Part shown: positions 10,430 through 21,842 of the stretch, piece by piece
Layout of the letters: each line of letters starts with the position of its first letter
Numbering within the stretch: the first letter of the stretch is position 1
Source of the DNA: Adiantum capillus-veneris
Lineage: Eukaryota > Streptophyta > Polypodiopsida > Polypodiales > Pteridaceae
Reading direction: 5' to 3'
Length of the DNA stretch: 64,000 nt
NCBI GenBank assembly: GCA_014529385.2
Contig: CM043946.1
Location: 19,239,077-19,303,076, forward strand
Translations under genes and position numbers: made by a program
The notes under the pieces: generated by a model
Seen by the model: the letters and a program-made list of their open reading frames with translations, nothing else
Database searches by the model: none
What the model was told of the DNA's origin: nothing

Positions 10430-11820
10430 GAGGCTCCTCAACATCATGTAAACTAGACACAGCCAAAGCATAACAATCTGATGCATAATATGTATGACGA
10501 GAGCTTGAACGAGTACAACTAGACAAAAGTGCATATAATTTATTGTCACACAGTGTGCACCAACGATTTTGGCATTCCTCTAGCCTACTCATTTTCAGCC
10601 CTTTCCTCATCAAGTACATCATATACATCTGCATCAGTAATAGGCTAATCTATAACATTTTCAAAAACCCCATAGGCTCTGCAGGTGCCTCATTGGAACT
10701 TACATTCGTGTTTCCACCATTGAAAAGAGACAACAAAGTGTCATAAATGTCTTGTGAGCTTACATTACTGTCTCTAGTACATGACAGCGAGTGATGACCA
10801 GAATCTTCTACGAACACTACATCCCGTGAAACCAGAATACGCTTTGTTTATAGATAATACAATCTGTAACCTTTGCTTTCAGCACTATAACCAACAAAAA
10901 TATATTTCACAGCTTTATCATCCAATTTTCTGCGTTGCACTTGTGTTATTAAGGCATATGTCAAACAATCAAAAACACGCATGTGCTCAATAGAAGGCTT
11001 TCTATCATGCCATGCTTCATATGGAGTAATAGACTGCAGAGCTTTTGTAGGACACCTGTTAAATATATAAGTGGCACACATGATGGCCTCAAGCCAAAAG
11101 GAATGCGACAAAGCTTGACTTTTGACCATACATCGTGCCATTTCCGTCAGTGACCTATTTTTCCTCTCAGCAACACCATTTTGCTGAGGTGTATAAGGCA
11201 CTATAAATTGGTGTTTTATCCCATAACTAGCCAGAAATGCATTAAATTCATGAGACATACTCTCCCCTTTAATCGGAACGGAGAGTACCCATAGTACATT
11301 TCAAAACATTTTCAGCCATAGCCAGAAATTGTTTGAAGCACATAAAAACTTCAGACTTCGCTTAAAGCGGAAATACCCATGCATGCCTGGAGTAATCATC
11401 AATCAAAGTCACGAAGTACAGGTAATTTCTTAAGGATGGATTTTGGATGGGCCCACAAACATCACTATGCACAAGCTGCAACCTGCATGTGACCTGAACT
11501 GAACCGTTCTTTGGGAACTTAGAACGCTGCATCTTACCCAAAATACAGCCTTCACAAATATGTTTGACAGGTGCTTCAAGAGGCGGCAAAGAAGCAACCA
11601 TATCAGATTTCTGCAAACGGTGCAAATGCAGCAAACTGACAAAATTCAGATGACCGAAACGTGCATGCCAAAGTTTTGCATCTGAAATAGCCCTTGTATC
11701 TACAGCACCATTTGCAAAATTTTGTCCACACTTGTCATACAAAGTGAGTTTATACAGCCCACGGCACAAAAGGCCAGATGCAACAATTTCATCTCCAAAA
11801 CTGAGACATGAATTATACAT
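10430..11820 (-). pseudogene. copia integrase (pre-integrase zinc domain and core)
   Basis: The 11820-11362 frame has the HHCC zinc domain (KLWHARFGHLNF..., then CEGCILGKMQRSKF). It also has the start of the integrase core (LVHSDVCGPI and LIDDYSRHAWVFPL). The core continues at 11258-10848 with VPYTPQQNGVAERKNRSL and the GYRLYYL end region. A frameshift lies between 11258 and 11362. The segment 10634-10430 (LSSCTRSSSRHTYYASD, CYALAVSSLHDVEEP) is the linker to RT; the same linker is split by an insertion in the copy at 57 kb. Confidence 0.85.
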
Positions 11821-12870
11821 CTATCATTCACAAATTTGACTACAAGTCCAAGTTTGGCAAGTGCGGATATAGACAAGAGATTCTTCTTGACCCCAAGTAC
11901 ATAAAGTGCATCAACAAGTGTGAAGGAACTACCATTTGCAGCAGTAAGCACAATCTTTCCGACTCCATGAACCGGATAAGAGGCATTGTTGGCACAAGTG
12001 ACTAAATTCTCATGAGGGACAGACGAGAGAGAGAGGTAAACAATTCACGATGTGAAATAATGTGCTTTGTAGCACCAATGTCAAAATACCACATGTGAAT
12101 CTGCAGCAACTGACAAGCATGCATTATGGATAGCATGATTGTAAGTACACTCTGCACTAAAATCCCATTCTACATCAATATCAGCAACACAGTCTCCTTT
12201 CACAGAATACTTAACAATGTCTACATTTGTAGTGGAACCAGCATTTGTAGTGGCATCACTCCTTTTCTTCTTAACCTCTTTACCCTTCAACTTTGGACAC
12301 GATTTGATCAAGTGATCATTCGCTTTACAATAATGGTAACGCATTTTCTTTTTACCTTTATCACCAGAATTACCATACGAAGTGCTACCAGCAAAAGCAT
12401 TAGGAACAGAAGTTTTGTCACTCGTAGCAGAACTATAAGAAGTGGTTGCATTACTATTACCACTCTTTCATTGAGAAGCAATAAAAGCCTATTCAACTAC
12501 ACTCTACCTAGTCCTGTTTTTTCTGGGAAGTGACTCTTGTAACAGCAATGTACATAATACATCAAACTTGACAACTTTTGGATTTCCTTGGGTCATAAGT
12601 CTCCAAGTACTAGCAAAAGTCTGGTAGGAATCTGGTAAGGCATCAAGAACAATCTGCACTAGAAAACTGGTTGAAATGACTTCACCTGCAGAAACGAGTT
12701 GCTCATTTATATCCTTGACACTAGCAAGGAAAGTGTCCATATCATCTTCCTCATGTATAATCTTCGACTCTGGAAAGTGCCGCCTTCAAGCCTTCAGCGG
12801 CGACATGGCTTCTCTTACCCTCAAACCCCTTGCTCACATAGGATAACGCCATCGCCTCCAATGGTGCTAT
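11700..12870 (-). pseudogene. copia gag, zinc knuckle and protease
   Basis: gag lies at about 12870-12504 (DTFLASVKDINEQLVSAGE, LPDSYQTFASTW). A degenerate zinc knuckle is at 12344 downward (HYCKANDHLIKSCPKLKGK). A protease active-site-like FDIGATKH is at about 12090-12060, followed by LVDALYVLGVKKNLLSISAL at 11951-11700. Ile replaces the usual Ser/Thr in D-x-G-A. The pieces are in different frames with stops between them. Confidence 0.75.
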
Positions 12871-12947
12871 GTGGATTCTCTTAGCTTAATTAGATAACAG
12901 ATATTTCCTTTGCACATGCTAGAGAAACAACCATAAAGGACATGGTC

Positions 12948-12950
<3 letters not shown>

Positions 12951-12989
<39 letters not shown>
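12951..12989. repeat. GA microsatellite
   Basis: Uninterrupted (AG)n at the upstream limit of the recognisable copia copy 1. Confidence 0.95.
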
Positions 12990-12995
<6 letters not shown>

Positions 12996-14310
12996 AGCTC
13001 CAGGTGCTCTCTTTTACATGCAAAAGCAACACCTTCATTATAGAACAAAGTTGTGTTCTTGCCAGAGTCAACACACCTCTTCTTGCCTACCTACCAAAAT
13101 GGATTTCTCTTTCCTCCCCTCTTCCATCCTCCTTGCCACATATGATATCCTCCACAACCTCAAATCCCCATCACTCAAATTCCATAGCTTAGCGTAATGA
13201 TGTTGATAGGTTTGACAGGAATTCATTTTGCCTTTCATGATGTCAACCGCTTCTTCTTTAAGTGCACTTAGCAACACAACAACCTCGAAATCCCTATCGC
13301 ATCCATTCCAATAGTCCAACTTCTACCTTCTAGGGACGTTGATAGGAGTAGTAGGAATGTGTCTTGAATTTTCTAGCTTGATAGTCTTGTCGGCACATCC
13401 ATGTTGCTTGAGCTTGATAACTCCATAACTTTATTTTTTGAGTCCGACATCCAAGGTAGACATTTTTCCTAAGCTCAAAACGAATGCATCTAGCAGTAAA
13501 AAGTAACTCCACCAATGTTCAATATGAACATCTTCGAGTATGATGCAATGCCGAAGTGTTTTGTGAACTCATATTGATTGACAACTATTTTTCTCCAATG
13601 CTCTATAAAAATATTAAGGCTTCAAGATTTGAATTACATGCAACTTACGATGGTCTCCTTGCTTTAGCCTGCACACTAATTTCAACACATGATTGACACT
13701 GCATGCCATGGATATCAAGCTTGAAGATGCATGCCAAGGATACCTAGCTATGGTTATATGCATGTAATAACAATGTAGTATGCCAGATCAAAAACATTCC
13801 ATGGAGCATGTGTGTGGTATATTGCAACGTAAAAGACAACCATTGGAAATCATTATCAAGATACCTATGACTTACGACCTCACATAGCCCCAGAGAAGGA
13901 AGGACTACAAAGCTAAGTATGTGAGGAGGTGAACATCACATCTAGCTATGACCATGGCTTATGATGGCAGGCATGTAGTCGTCCTCAAAGGAAATAGGGG
14001 AGACATTGGAGCAAGGGATGTAGTTAATGAAAATAGCAAAAAATCATTATAATTGAAAAAATGAAGGTCGTAACCCATGAGCAAAGGTGATGGCACGAGT
14101 ACTTGTTGGCCACCATCCTTCCCCGCGCGCGCGCGCGCACGCGCAAACACACACACATAGATACACACTCGCAACTTGCATGAGCCTCTCTCTTGGTTTT
14201 CGTTAAATATCAACCTACATCCCTCATGGCAAAGCAAGCCTTTTCTGGTTTCAGTCGAAAGCAACCCGCTTGGGAGCCTTTGACCAAAAGGTCAACACAC
14301 GATTTGCACG
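12990..14310. other. Unassigned, gene-poor sequence
   Basis: A minus-strand open frame at 13319-13068 (83 codons, with NGCDRDFEVVVLLSALKEE) looks protein-like. It may be a gag fragment, but no family motif is clear. A short CG-rich alternating tract (GCGCGCGCGCGCACGCGC) lies near 14125. Nothing else was recognised. Confidence 0.4.
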
Positions 14311-14311
14311 C

Positions 14312-14390
14312 GTTGAGGTCAAACCTGAGACCTCTGAAGCTGGAGGCGCTGCACATACCATTGCGCTACACGCATGTGCTTGCGAAGGAG
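14312..14390 (-). repeat. tRNA-derived SINE-like segment
   Basis: On the minus strand there is a good Pol III A box, TAGCGCAATGGTA (14356-14368). About 30 bp later comes a B-box-like CAGGTTTGACC (14316-14326). Box spacing fits a tRNA gene or SINE head. The intervening CTCCAGCTTCAGAG does not form a clean anticodon arm, so a functional tRNA is unlikely. The 3' limit of the element could not be fixed. Confidence 0.55.
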
Positions 14391-14498
14391 TGCATTCTTG
14401 CTCGTACTATTCTAAGCATAATGCTATCTCCCCCTCGACTGCGACACACCTCCGCTACCATGCATACAACCAGACCCATATTTAACCATAGCTCTAGC

Positions 14499-14523
14499 GC
14501 TCTCTCTCTCTCTCTCAATCAAT

Positions 14524-14553
<30 letters not shown>
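14499..14553. repeat. CT and AC microsatellites
   Basis: (TC)n at 14499-14517 and (AC)n at 14526-14553. Confidence 0.93.
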
Positions 14554-14554
<1 letters not shown>

Positions 14555-14559
14555 CATCA

Positions 14560-15057
14560 AAAAAATGTGTTCATACAAGATTGAATATTCTAGAATATAA
14601 TTATTTGAATTTTTAGATGCTCGAGGGTAATTTTTCCTGAAAGGTGAAAATCAAGCAATATCCTTGACGGTTTTTGACCTACGTTTTTTTCGAGCCGACA
14701 TAACCACGAAATGTTTCAGACGTGAAACGCTTCGAGGTGAAACATGGCTTGTGGACATTCGTGGGTTGTGGATGTTCGTAGAAATGAGGTGATGCATCTG
14801 CCATAGCAGCATGTGGATAGCCATACAGCAAATTGCCCAGAAATGTCGGGTTGTCGATAGGGGTATCAAAGTCCCTCAAGAAGAACAATGGGCATGATTA
14901 GCTTGCGCATGGGCAAGAAGGGATCCTTTGGGGCTGCTCGGCCTGCCAATGGAGGTCACCAAAGCTATACTTCTAAGTTCCAAGTACTATGACGTATATG
15001 GTGGGCGTGCATGTACTGTGTGGGGTGGGGGCTGCAATGATAGCGAAACAGCTACAG

Positions 15058-15060
<3 letters not shown>
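14560..15060. other. Unassigned sequence
   Basis: A minus-strand open frame at 14888-14679 (FFLRDFDTPIDNPTFLG...) is not recognised. No start context or family motif supports a gene. Confidence 0.3.
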
Positions 15061-15061
<1 letters not shown>

Positions 15062-15119
<58 letters not shown>

Positions 15120-15122
15120 ACA
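15062..15122. repeat. Compound CT/AC microsatellite
   Basis: (CT)n at 15062-15094 runs directly into (CA)n to 15122. Confidence 0.95.
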
Positions 15123-15217
15123 AATGTTGATTACCCAAGTGTCAAAAAGCGAGCAGTTTTCGCTCATGACTTACATGACACAACATCTTACGATGGGTGC
15201 AACATGCTATGGCTGCC

Positions 15218-15612
15218 CCTCATGACTAAGTGGCACGGGGTCTTAAATGACCCCGAGCGGTGGGATCAACGGCTAAGGGTAAGTGGGGGGAATCTCGAGG
15301 ACGACGGACGGCTGACAAAAAGTCAACGTGAGCAGGATTGGAACCCAAGCGGGATTTGAACCCAGGCGGGCACGATGAGAGGCACACGTCCTAACCACGT
15401 GCACGCGGACGTTTGGTTGTCCAAGAGGGGAAAACATAAACATATAAAGTAAACGAAAATGCTAAAAAGTAAACATGGACACAAAAAGTAAACATGGACA
15501 ACCGTTTAAAATCGAACGGCACTCCGTGCCTCTGCTTTTGTGCGCATCGTTGCTCGCCGTCGATCCCATGACGGGGTCTTCATTTAAGACCCCGTGTTAC
15601 TTAGTCTTGAGG
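15218..15612. mobile_element. Mutator-type MITE, 395 bp, 9-bp target duplication
   Basis: The left end reads CCTCATGACTAAGTGGCACG and the right end, reverse complemented, CCTCAAGACTAAGTAACACG. The inverted similarity continues through GGGGTCTTAAATGA and on to GGGATC, roughly 45-50 bp in all. The element is flanked on both sides by the identical 9-mer ATGGCTGCC (15209-15217 and 15613-15621). Long TIRs with a 9-bp duplication are the hallmark of Mutator-like elements. There is no coding capacity. The interior contains a tRNA-like segment and repeated AGTAAACATGGACA. Confidence 0.88.
15325..15420 (-). other. tRNA-Glu-like segment inside the MITE
   Basis: On the minus strand GTGGTTAGGACGTGTGCC resembles the D-arm/A-box of plant tRNA-Glu. 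CTCTCAT resembles its CUC anticodon loop, and CCTGGGTTCAAATCCC is a good T-arm/B box. A second GGGTTCCAATCCTGC follows. The acceptor stem is not convincing. It is either a captured tRNA pseudogene or the head of a SINE carried within the Mutator-type MITE. Confidence 0.55.
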
Positions 15613-15621
15613 ATGGCTGCC

Positions 15622-15992
15622 TACTGGCATACATGATGAGGGATAGCTTCATAGCAACACTCTAGTATCCGACAACAGAGGAGTTGTCCAACAACTCCTC
15701 ATAGCGATGGCGGTTGCAGCATGCTCGAACTGCAACACAAATTGGCACTTCAACAATGGTCTGGTAGTGATGGCGAGCATGTCATAACCTATAGCGGTGG
15801 TTGCAAGAGCGCAGCTTTGCAGCGTGCCTTTGGAAGCATTTAGCAACACATGGCAAGAAAAAGTGACTGCAAGCAAGCGCACACATAACTGAAAGGGAGA
15901 GGGATTGTAATGGCGAAGAGTAACAATTAGAAGCAACTCGTGCAAGGAGACATATCGACCAAGACTGAAGCTTGCAATTGACTTGCTCCAGA

Positions 15993-15996
<4 letters not shown>
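15622..15996. other. Unassigned sequence
   Basis: No gene or repeat recognised between the MITE and the next CT microsatellite. Confidence 0.3.
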
Positions 15997-16046
<50 letters not shown>

Positions 16047-16229
16047 GAGGAGGGTACTAAAATGATGAGTAATTACGCCACGAGTAGTAAGGTGAGAGAA
16101 ACGTTACCTCTTCCAAGAGCCAAGTTTCAAAACAAAACCGATCTTCTACTTTTTAAAAATTCAATCGCTCTCTTTCTCCCCCCAAACTCTGGCTGTCGGA
16201 AGGCTCTCTCTCTCTCTCTCTCTCTCTCT
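15997..16229. repeat. CT microsatellites
   Basis: (CT)n runs at 15997-16044 and 16203-16229 with unassigned sequence between them. Confidence 0.94.
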
Positions 16230-16379
16230 TTGTGTGATGCCGAGCTACAGGGATCACTCACCGAAGAAAAGAGGTGATGACACGTGTCCGGAGAAAGGAG
16301 CTAGAATCCCTTCCCCCATTATAATAGCATAGATACACACATATTGTGAGTTCTAACCCAAAAAGAAAAAAAAAAGATA

Positions 16380-16870
16380 GTAGAAAATGAGATATATTAG
16401 TTTCTTCTAATGATAACTTAAGAGAAGTAAATGCGAAAGATAGTACCTGTTTTGATTCCCTTTAAAACAAATGAAGCAAAAGCAACAGATTATACCCCAA
16501 TATTTTGTCATAAATTCCCAAAATTCACTTCAAATTTTTTAAAATACCCTTTGTCTTGAGATAAAATTTCTCCAAAGATGAAAAATTTTGTAGCTTTTCA
16601 TAAGAAGACCGATGGTCTATCAATGCAAGATGCTAAAACTAGAATTTGTGTTGGTTATGTAAGCTTTGGACATGAATCGCTTCTTATTAGACATATTCAA
16701 CTATTTTGCGAGGTCAAATTACATGCTAAGCACTCGAAAACGGATCTCAATTGTCAAAAAGCATTAAAATCTTGAACAATCCGACCAAGATAAATACGGG
16801 CATTTTTGAAACTCGAGGGGTATTTAGGGAATTTTCACAAATTAGAGGGGTATTTTGGTAGTTTTCCCTA
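16380..16870. repeat. Dispersed repeat, copy 2
   Basis: Bases 16388-16475 match 8288-8420 and 16570-16765 match 7960-8140, but in swapped order. A 65-codon open frame (16578-16775, MKNFVAFHKKTDGLSMQ) spans the second block; copy 1 has stops there, so coding is doubtful. Confidence 0.7.
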
Positions 16871-17056
16871 AATAAAATTAGTGAAAACCAAAGGTAAAGA
16901 TTGTGTTTTACAGAAGAACAATATCTACCTTGGATTGTGCTCTAGTGCAGCTCAACTTGTCGGAAACATAAGGTCTCTCTAGAATCGACACTTAATACTG
17001 GCTCTGGGTCTCTCCTTCGATTTCTCCTTCATACGCACACACAGGGTCTTGACACA

Positions 17057-17058
<2 letters not shown>

Positions 17059-17098
<40 letters not shown>

Positions 17099-17112
17099 TT
17101 TTTTTATATAGT

Positions 17113-17145
<33 letters not shown>
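17059..17145. repeat. CT and AC microsatellites
   Basis: (CT)n at 17059-17095 and (AC)n at 17114-17145. Confidence 0.94.
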
Positions 17146-17148
<3 letters not shown>

Positions 17149-17150
17149 GT

Positions 17151-17232
17151 CTTGTACTTTTTCTCACCCTTTGGAAATCCTACCTTGCCTGTACTTTTTC
17201 TCATGAGCCCTTTGGAAATCCTACCTTGCCTG
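17151..17232. repeat. Short tandem duplication, about 40 bp unit
   Basis: TGTACTTTTTCTCA...CCCTTTGGAAATCC...TTGCC occurs twice in a row with a small insertion (ATGAG) in the second unit. Confidence 0.8.
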
Positions 17233-17408
17233 TTTCAACAATTTCCATGTCTCTTCGTTCAACTATTTGCGGTGATTTTAGCACATTCTGACCTTGAAGT
17301 TGAAGCGTTGGGAAATTCAAGCAAAAGACCGAACCATGTTTTTTGCTCCCCTAATGACTGGCTCCAAAATGAAACCAAGGGAAGCTTAACGAACCAGAAT
17401 GAAGGGGA

Positions 17409-17536
17409 GAGAGAGAGAGAGAGAGAGAGTTGCAAAGGTGTATTTTTTAAAACACATGAGACTTTTAAATCAAGCTGTCATCATCAACAGACACAGAGAG
17501 GGAGCACCTTTACTGACGTCTCCACAAATCAAGTGT

Positions 17537-17577
<41 letters not shown>

Positions 17578-18069
17578 ATCAGATGATGCAAAGCATCCTA
17601 CGGAATGAAATCAGATGCTTTCTTTCTCGACTGGCCCTCATGCATTGCAGAGCCAAGAGATATCTCCCTCTTTGCACACCCGTGTTGACGCAGGACACGT
17701 CTCTCTCTCTCTCTCTTCCTCTTCCTCAAAGCTTTTAGAGCATCTCGTAAGATACCCTTTAATCTTGTGAGAGCCTTTGCACGCACTGTCTGGACTCTGC
17801 TCTGCTTGCATCACAGAGAAGACACTACAAGCGTTGTCTTAGTCTTTGATGCTTGTCAAAGATGACATTCCCCAAAGCAAAAGAAGCCCTACAAGCCAGC
17901 CAGTGCGTGCAAAGGTAGGCTCCACTGTATCCCCACCTCCATCTCCCTACGCAGCTGTGCTCCTTGCAGAGCGGACAAACATTTCTGCTCCTCCTTGCCG
18001 CCAATTCTTTGCCCTGGACTCAATCCCCCGTCTGGCTATGCCTGAGGCGAGCCTGTCTCTCTTTAGCTC

Positions 18070-18104
<35 letters not shown>
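17409..18104. repeat. Cluster of GA/CT microsatellites downstream of the TNL gene
   Basis: (GA)n at 17409-17429, 17540-17576 and 18072-18104, and (CT)n at 17701-17715. The intervening sequence has no recognised gene. The cluster lies 3' of the minus-strand TNL gene. Confidence 0.9.
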
Positions 18105-18107
<3 letters not shown>

Positions 18108-18442
18108 GATCTCTTGTCCACCTCCTATTGCGCACACCTCGCCCCACGGCCCCCACCCCCTGCTGCTCCTTACAACAGCTTGTCCTCTCGAAGCTGCAAA
18201 CGAGAGAGTCTATGTTTGCAGACAAAAGAGAGAGAGAGGACTATCATGCCTTTCAACCGCCGTCGAGCCGACTTAATGCGCAAAAATCTACCCCTTAGGC
18301 TACGTCCCCCTCTCTCTCCACCACGTGGCCTATACACTGAGCACTCTAACTTTTGCTTTTTAAATCGTTTGATTCCTTTAATCAAGCCCAAACTCAAAAT
18401 TGGGCAGACCTACTGGCTCATCTTTGTTTATTTCGTAAAATC

Positions 18443-21034
18443 TCAGCAGATTCCCTTGAGAATACAGAGGCTCGCGAGGCTGCCGATGGACTCCGGAAGC
18501 GCCGTCAGCCCCACGCACCCATGGAGGTCGAGGCGCGCGAGGCTCGCGAGGCTGCCGATGGACTCCGGAAGCGCCGTCAGCCCCACGCACCCACCGAGGC
18601 CGAGGCTGGCGAGGCTCGCGAGGCTGCCGATGGACTCCGGAAGCGCCGTCAGCCCCCAGCACCCACCGAGGTCGAGGTGGGCGAGGCTCGCGAGGCTGCC
18701 GATGGACTCCGGAAGCGCCGTCAGCCCCCCGCACCGACAGAGGTCGAGGCGGGCGAGGCGCGCAAGGCTGCCGATGGACTCCGGAAGCACCGTCAGCCCC
18801 CCGCAAAGAGTGAGGTCGAGGCGCGCAAGGCTCACGAGGCTGCCGATGGACTCCGGAAGCGCCGTCAGCCCCCCGCAAAGAGCGAGGTCGAGGCGGGCGA
18901 GGCTCGCGAGGCTGCCAATGGACTCCGGAAGCGCCGTCAGCCCCCGGCACCCAAGGAGGTCGAGGCGGGCGAGGCTCGCGAGGCTGCCGATGGACTCCGG
19001 AAGCGCCGTCAGCCCCCGGCACCCACGGAGGTCGAGGCGGGCGAGGCTCGCGAGGCTGCCGATGGACTCCGGAAGCGCCGTCAGCCCCCCGCACCCACCG
19101 AGGTCGAGGCGAGCGAGGCGCACGAGGCTGCCGATGGACTCCGGAAGCGCCGTCAGCCCCCTGCACCCACCGAGGTCGAGGCGGGCGAGGCTCGCGAGGC
19201 TGCCGATGGACTCCGGAAGCGCCGTCAGCCCCCTGCACCCACCGAGGTCGAGGCTGGCGAGGCTCGCGAGGCTGCCGATGGACTCTGGTACACTCTCCAG
19301 GTGTTCACAATTAGACAGATCCAACTTCTCTAAGTTTTTGCAAGAGACACCGAAACCAGGAAGTTCTTCGTGCATAAATTCGCAATGAGTGAGTATCAAT
19401 TCCCGCAAATTCTGCAAAGCAACCAATTGCAAACAATATTCAACAATATTCCGCACAAGAAACCTCTTAGCAAATGGGTACGAGAAAGGCATATGCTTTG
19501 CTATTTACCTCAAACTTGTGACCACCTTGAGAAAGTCTCGATATCTGACTGTAGCTCAAGTCCAAGACAACAACCTTCCTGAGTGTAAGCTGAGAAGGAA
19601 GAAACTTAAGGGGACAGCTGTGCCACTGAAACCATCTGAGCTCCTTGGGAAACAAGCTGAAATCCCCTGTGATGTGGCCATTCCCAGATAGCACTAGAAA
19701 CCGTAGAAAATCCATGCCAGCAAAAGACTTTACAGCCCATTTATCCTGGCCTTCCTCCAAAGTCAAAAGCTTTAGCCCACGCACCACACTTGTTCCCTAC
19801 ACCACTTAGCAATCTCAGTACTAACATCTCACATGGAAAAACACACAGCTTGACACCAATTTTACCTTTCCACCTTCCAGACCAACACGCACATCATCCT
19901 CATTCCACAAATGGCTACGTTCCCAAACATTCTCGTGGCTACGTTCGACCACTATTTCTCGCCCCATATCCCGAAGAAGGTCATGCATAGTAAGGTTTCT
20001 GTTTACGTCAATCTTGACCAGGCACTTAAGTCTAAGGGTCTTAAGGTAGATCACTGCTGCATCCGAATATTCACTGCACCATAGTCTCTTAGCCCGATCC
20101 TCATGCTCTCCAAGCATGAAGCACGCGATATCAAGGAACATTAACTTCTCTTCCCTGCCCAACCCATCGAAGCTGATTCTCAAAATCTCCGTCACTTTCC
20201 TCTGTGCGGGTATGAGTGTGTGCCGATGGCCTTCAAGGGCCTTCACTGTTGCCTTCCAAAAACCCATGTCCTGACCATAAAGGTGCGCACCAAGAGTCTC
20301 CAAAGCCAGAGGAAGGCCATCGCATGCATGAACCACCTTCCCTGTCAATGCCTTGAAATCCTCAGAGGGTTCTTCTTGGCGAAGAAAAGCATGCCAGTTG
20401 AATAGCAGATGCGAGTCTGACTCGTTGAGCCCCTGTATGCAGAGCCTCTTGTGGGCCTTGACAATTTGTTCATCTCGTGTTGTAATCACAATCTGGCTAC
20501 CATCCTTGAGGCTATCAAAGGGTAAGAGCGCCTCAAGCTGCTCCTGGTTATCAACATCATCGAGAATTAGCAAGATCTTCAAGTTAGAAAGGCGTTCTCT
20601 CAAAATTTGCTTCCCAAGTGGAATACTGGAAACAGGGATTGTCTCTTTGTTCTTTAGCAGGGCACCAAGCATACGCTCTTGCACACTTCGAAGCCCCACA
20701 TCGGTTCTAGCTTCTGACCTCACGCCCTCTATGAAGCAAGAACAATCAAAATTCCTGTAAATGGCATTGTAAATGGATTTGGCCAAAGTGGTCTTCCCCA
20801 CTCCTCCCATGCCATAGATACCCAATTTGTGAAACCCCTTCTGCGCCTTGTCGATTTGCATGAGATCCAACGCCAACTGTAGCTTTTCTTTCACTCCCAC
20901 AGGGTGCTTGGCTATGTCCAAACTAGTTCTATTTAATACATTAAGCACCTCAGAAACAATGAGTTTTACGAGGCGTGCTTCAAACCTGTCAAATCAAACT
21001 AGGAGATCAGAACAATACTCGCCCATTGCCTGGG

Positions 21035-21077
<43 letters not shown>

Positions 21078-21567
21078 TCAGAATAGCTTACCCTTGAGCA
21101 GTATCTTGAAGTGACTTGCCATGGACATTGGATGCTTCTTTCAGAGCATTCATCCAATTTTGGATTGCCTGCGAGTCGTTTCGCTTGGCAAGTTCAAGAA
21201 AAGCTAAAGAGTAGCAGCTCTTGGAAGATGCAGAGTCGATATGGCGAAGGTCACTGGGGCAAACATCGAAGAAGACGGGTAAGAAGAGTTGGCTCCGTCC
21301 ACTGGAGCGACACTCAAGGATGTTGACAAGCTCCCTCAAGCACCAGGAAGAGGCGGCATAGCCCTTTGAGAATATTGCAATGTGTATTTTGCTGTGGTGA
21401 ATTGCATGCTCTATGGCATCCCAATTACCTTCCCCAGCATGGATACTCTTGTAGTCGACAAAGCAGTGCAGGATGCCCGCAGCTTCAAAGGATGCAGAGA
21501 GGTGGTCCACGAAGCTCTTCTTCACATCGGGGCCCCGGTGATTGAGAAAGACATCGTAGTTTCCCAT
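18443..21567 (-). CDS. TIR-NBS-LRR (TNL) disease-resistance-type receptor, four exons
   Basis: Predicted intracellular immune receptor. Exons are 21567-21092, 20985-19866, 19796-19509 and 19411-18443. All introns (106, 69 and 97 bp) are GT-AG, and phases join exactly to 951 codons including stop. The TIR domain starts at ATG 21567 (MGNYDVFLNHRGPDVKK). NB-ARC motifs are all present: P-loop GMGGVGKTT (residues 217-225), kinase-2 LILDDVD (298-304), RNBS-B SQIVITTRD (322-330), GLPLAL (382-387) and MHD (492-494). A post-NBS linker (LPKELRW-type region) precedes the LRRs: eleven 24-residue copies at residues 671-934 plus a partial one, then a stop after CILKGIC. The short tail may mean 3' truncation or a missed exon. 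Intron 1 contains a GA/CT microsatellite. No disabling mutation was seen. Splice sites are predicted by eye from frame and family fit. Confidence 0.88.
18446..19285 (-). repeat. 72-bp tandem repeat encoding the LRRs
   Basis: Eleven complete 72-bp units (18494-19285) and one partial unit (18446-18493). Each encodes ESIGSLASLARLDL, then a variable pair, then C-x-GLTALP. Variation concentrates at the two or three residues after LDL, typical of exposed LRR positions, with Arg/Ser/Val/His swaps elsewhere. Because the unit is a multiple of three and GC-rich, several other frames on both strands are also open across the array; these are shadows. Confidence 0.95.
21038..21076. repeat. GA microsatellite in TNL intron 1
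   Basis: (GA)n on the plus strand, giving a CT-rich tract in the intron as transcribed. It may serve as polypyrimidine sequence upstream of the acceptor at 20986-20987. Confidence 0.93.
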
Positions 21568-21760
21568 GGGTGCAACGGCTGGTCTGCAAATTAGGTCAGT
21601 AGCTTTTGCCGTTGATATGGTGAGTTCGGCAACCGTGTCCTCGGTTACTTCCTCACCCCTGTTGCCATTACACAAGAGCATGAGGCTCGAGACCAGGAAA
21701 TTGCAGATCAGATCTGAAAGCGTCCGTGCGCGTGATAGCTCTAGCACATCTGTTGGTGCA

Positions 21761-21768
<8 letters not shown>

Positions 21769-21842
<74 letters not shown>

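Larger units (their letters stand above)
8697..12890 (-). mobile_element. Ty1/copia element, copy 1 (5'-truncated, decayed)
   Basis: On the minus strand the order is gag, protease, integrase, reverse transcriptase, RNase H, polypurine tract and a partial LTR. This is the Ty1/copia order, with integrase before RT. It is interrupted by frameshifts and stops throughout. No 5' LTR is seen beyond about 12890, where a GA microsatellite begins at 12951. A second copy of the family lies at 57307-61974 in opposite orientation and shares its 3' end and LTR sequence. Confidence 0.88.

Noticed and set aside
18114-19388. Open frames of 424 and 326 codons (plus) and 286 codons (minus) over the LRR array
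   Set aside because: They are other-frame readings of the 72-bp repeat that encodes the TNL LRRs; their repeated Arg/Pro/Ala peptides match no domain, while the TNL frame fits its family across four exons.
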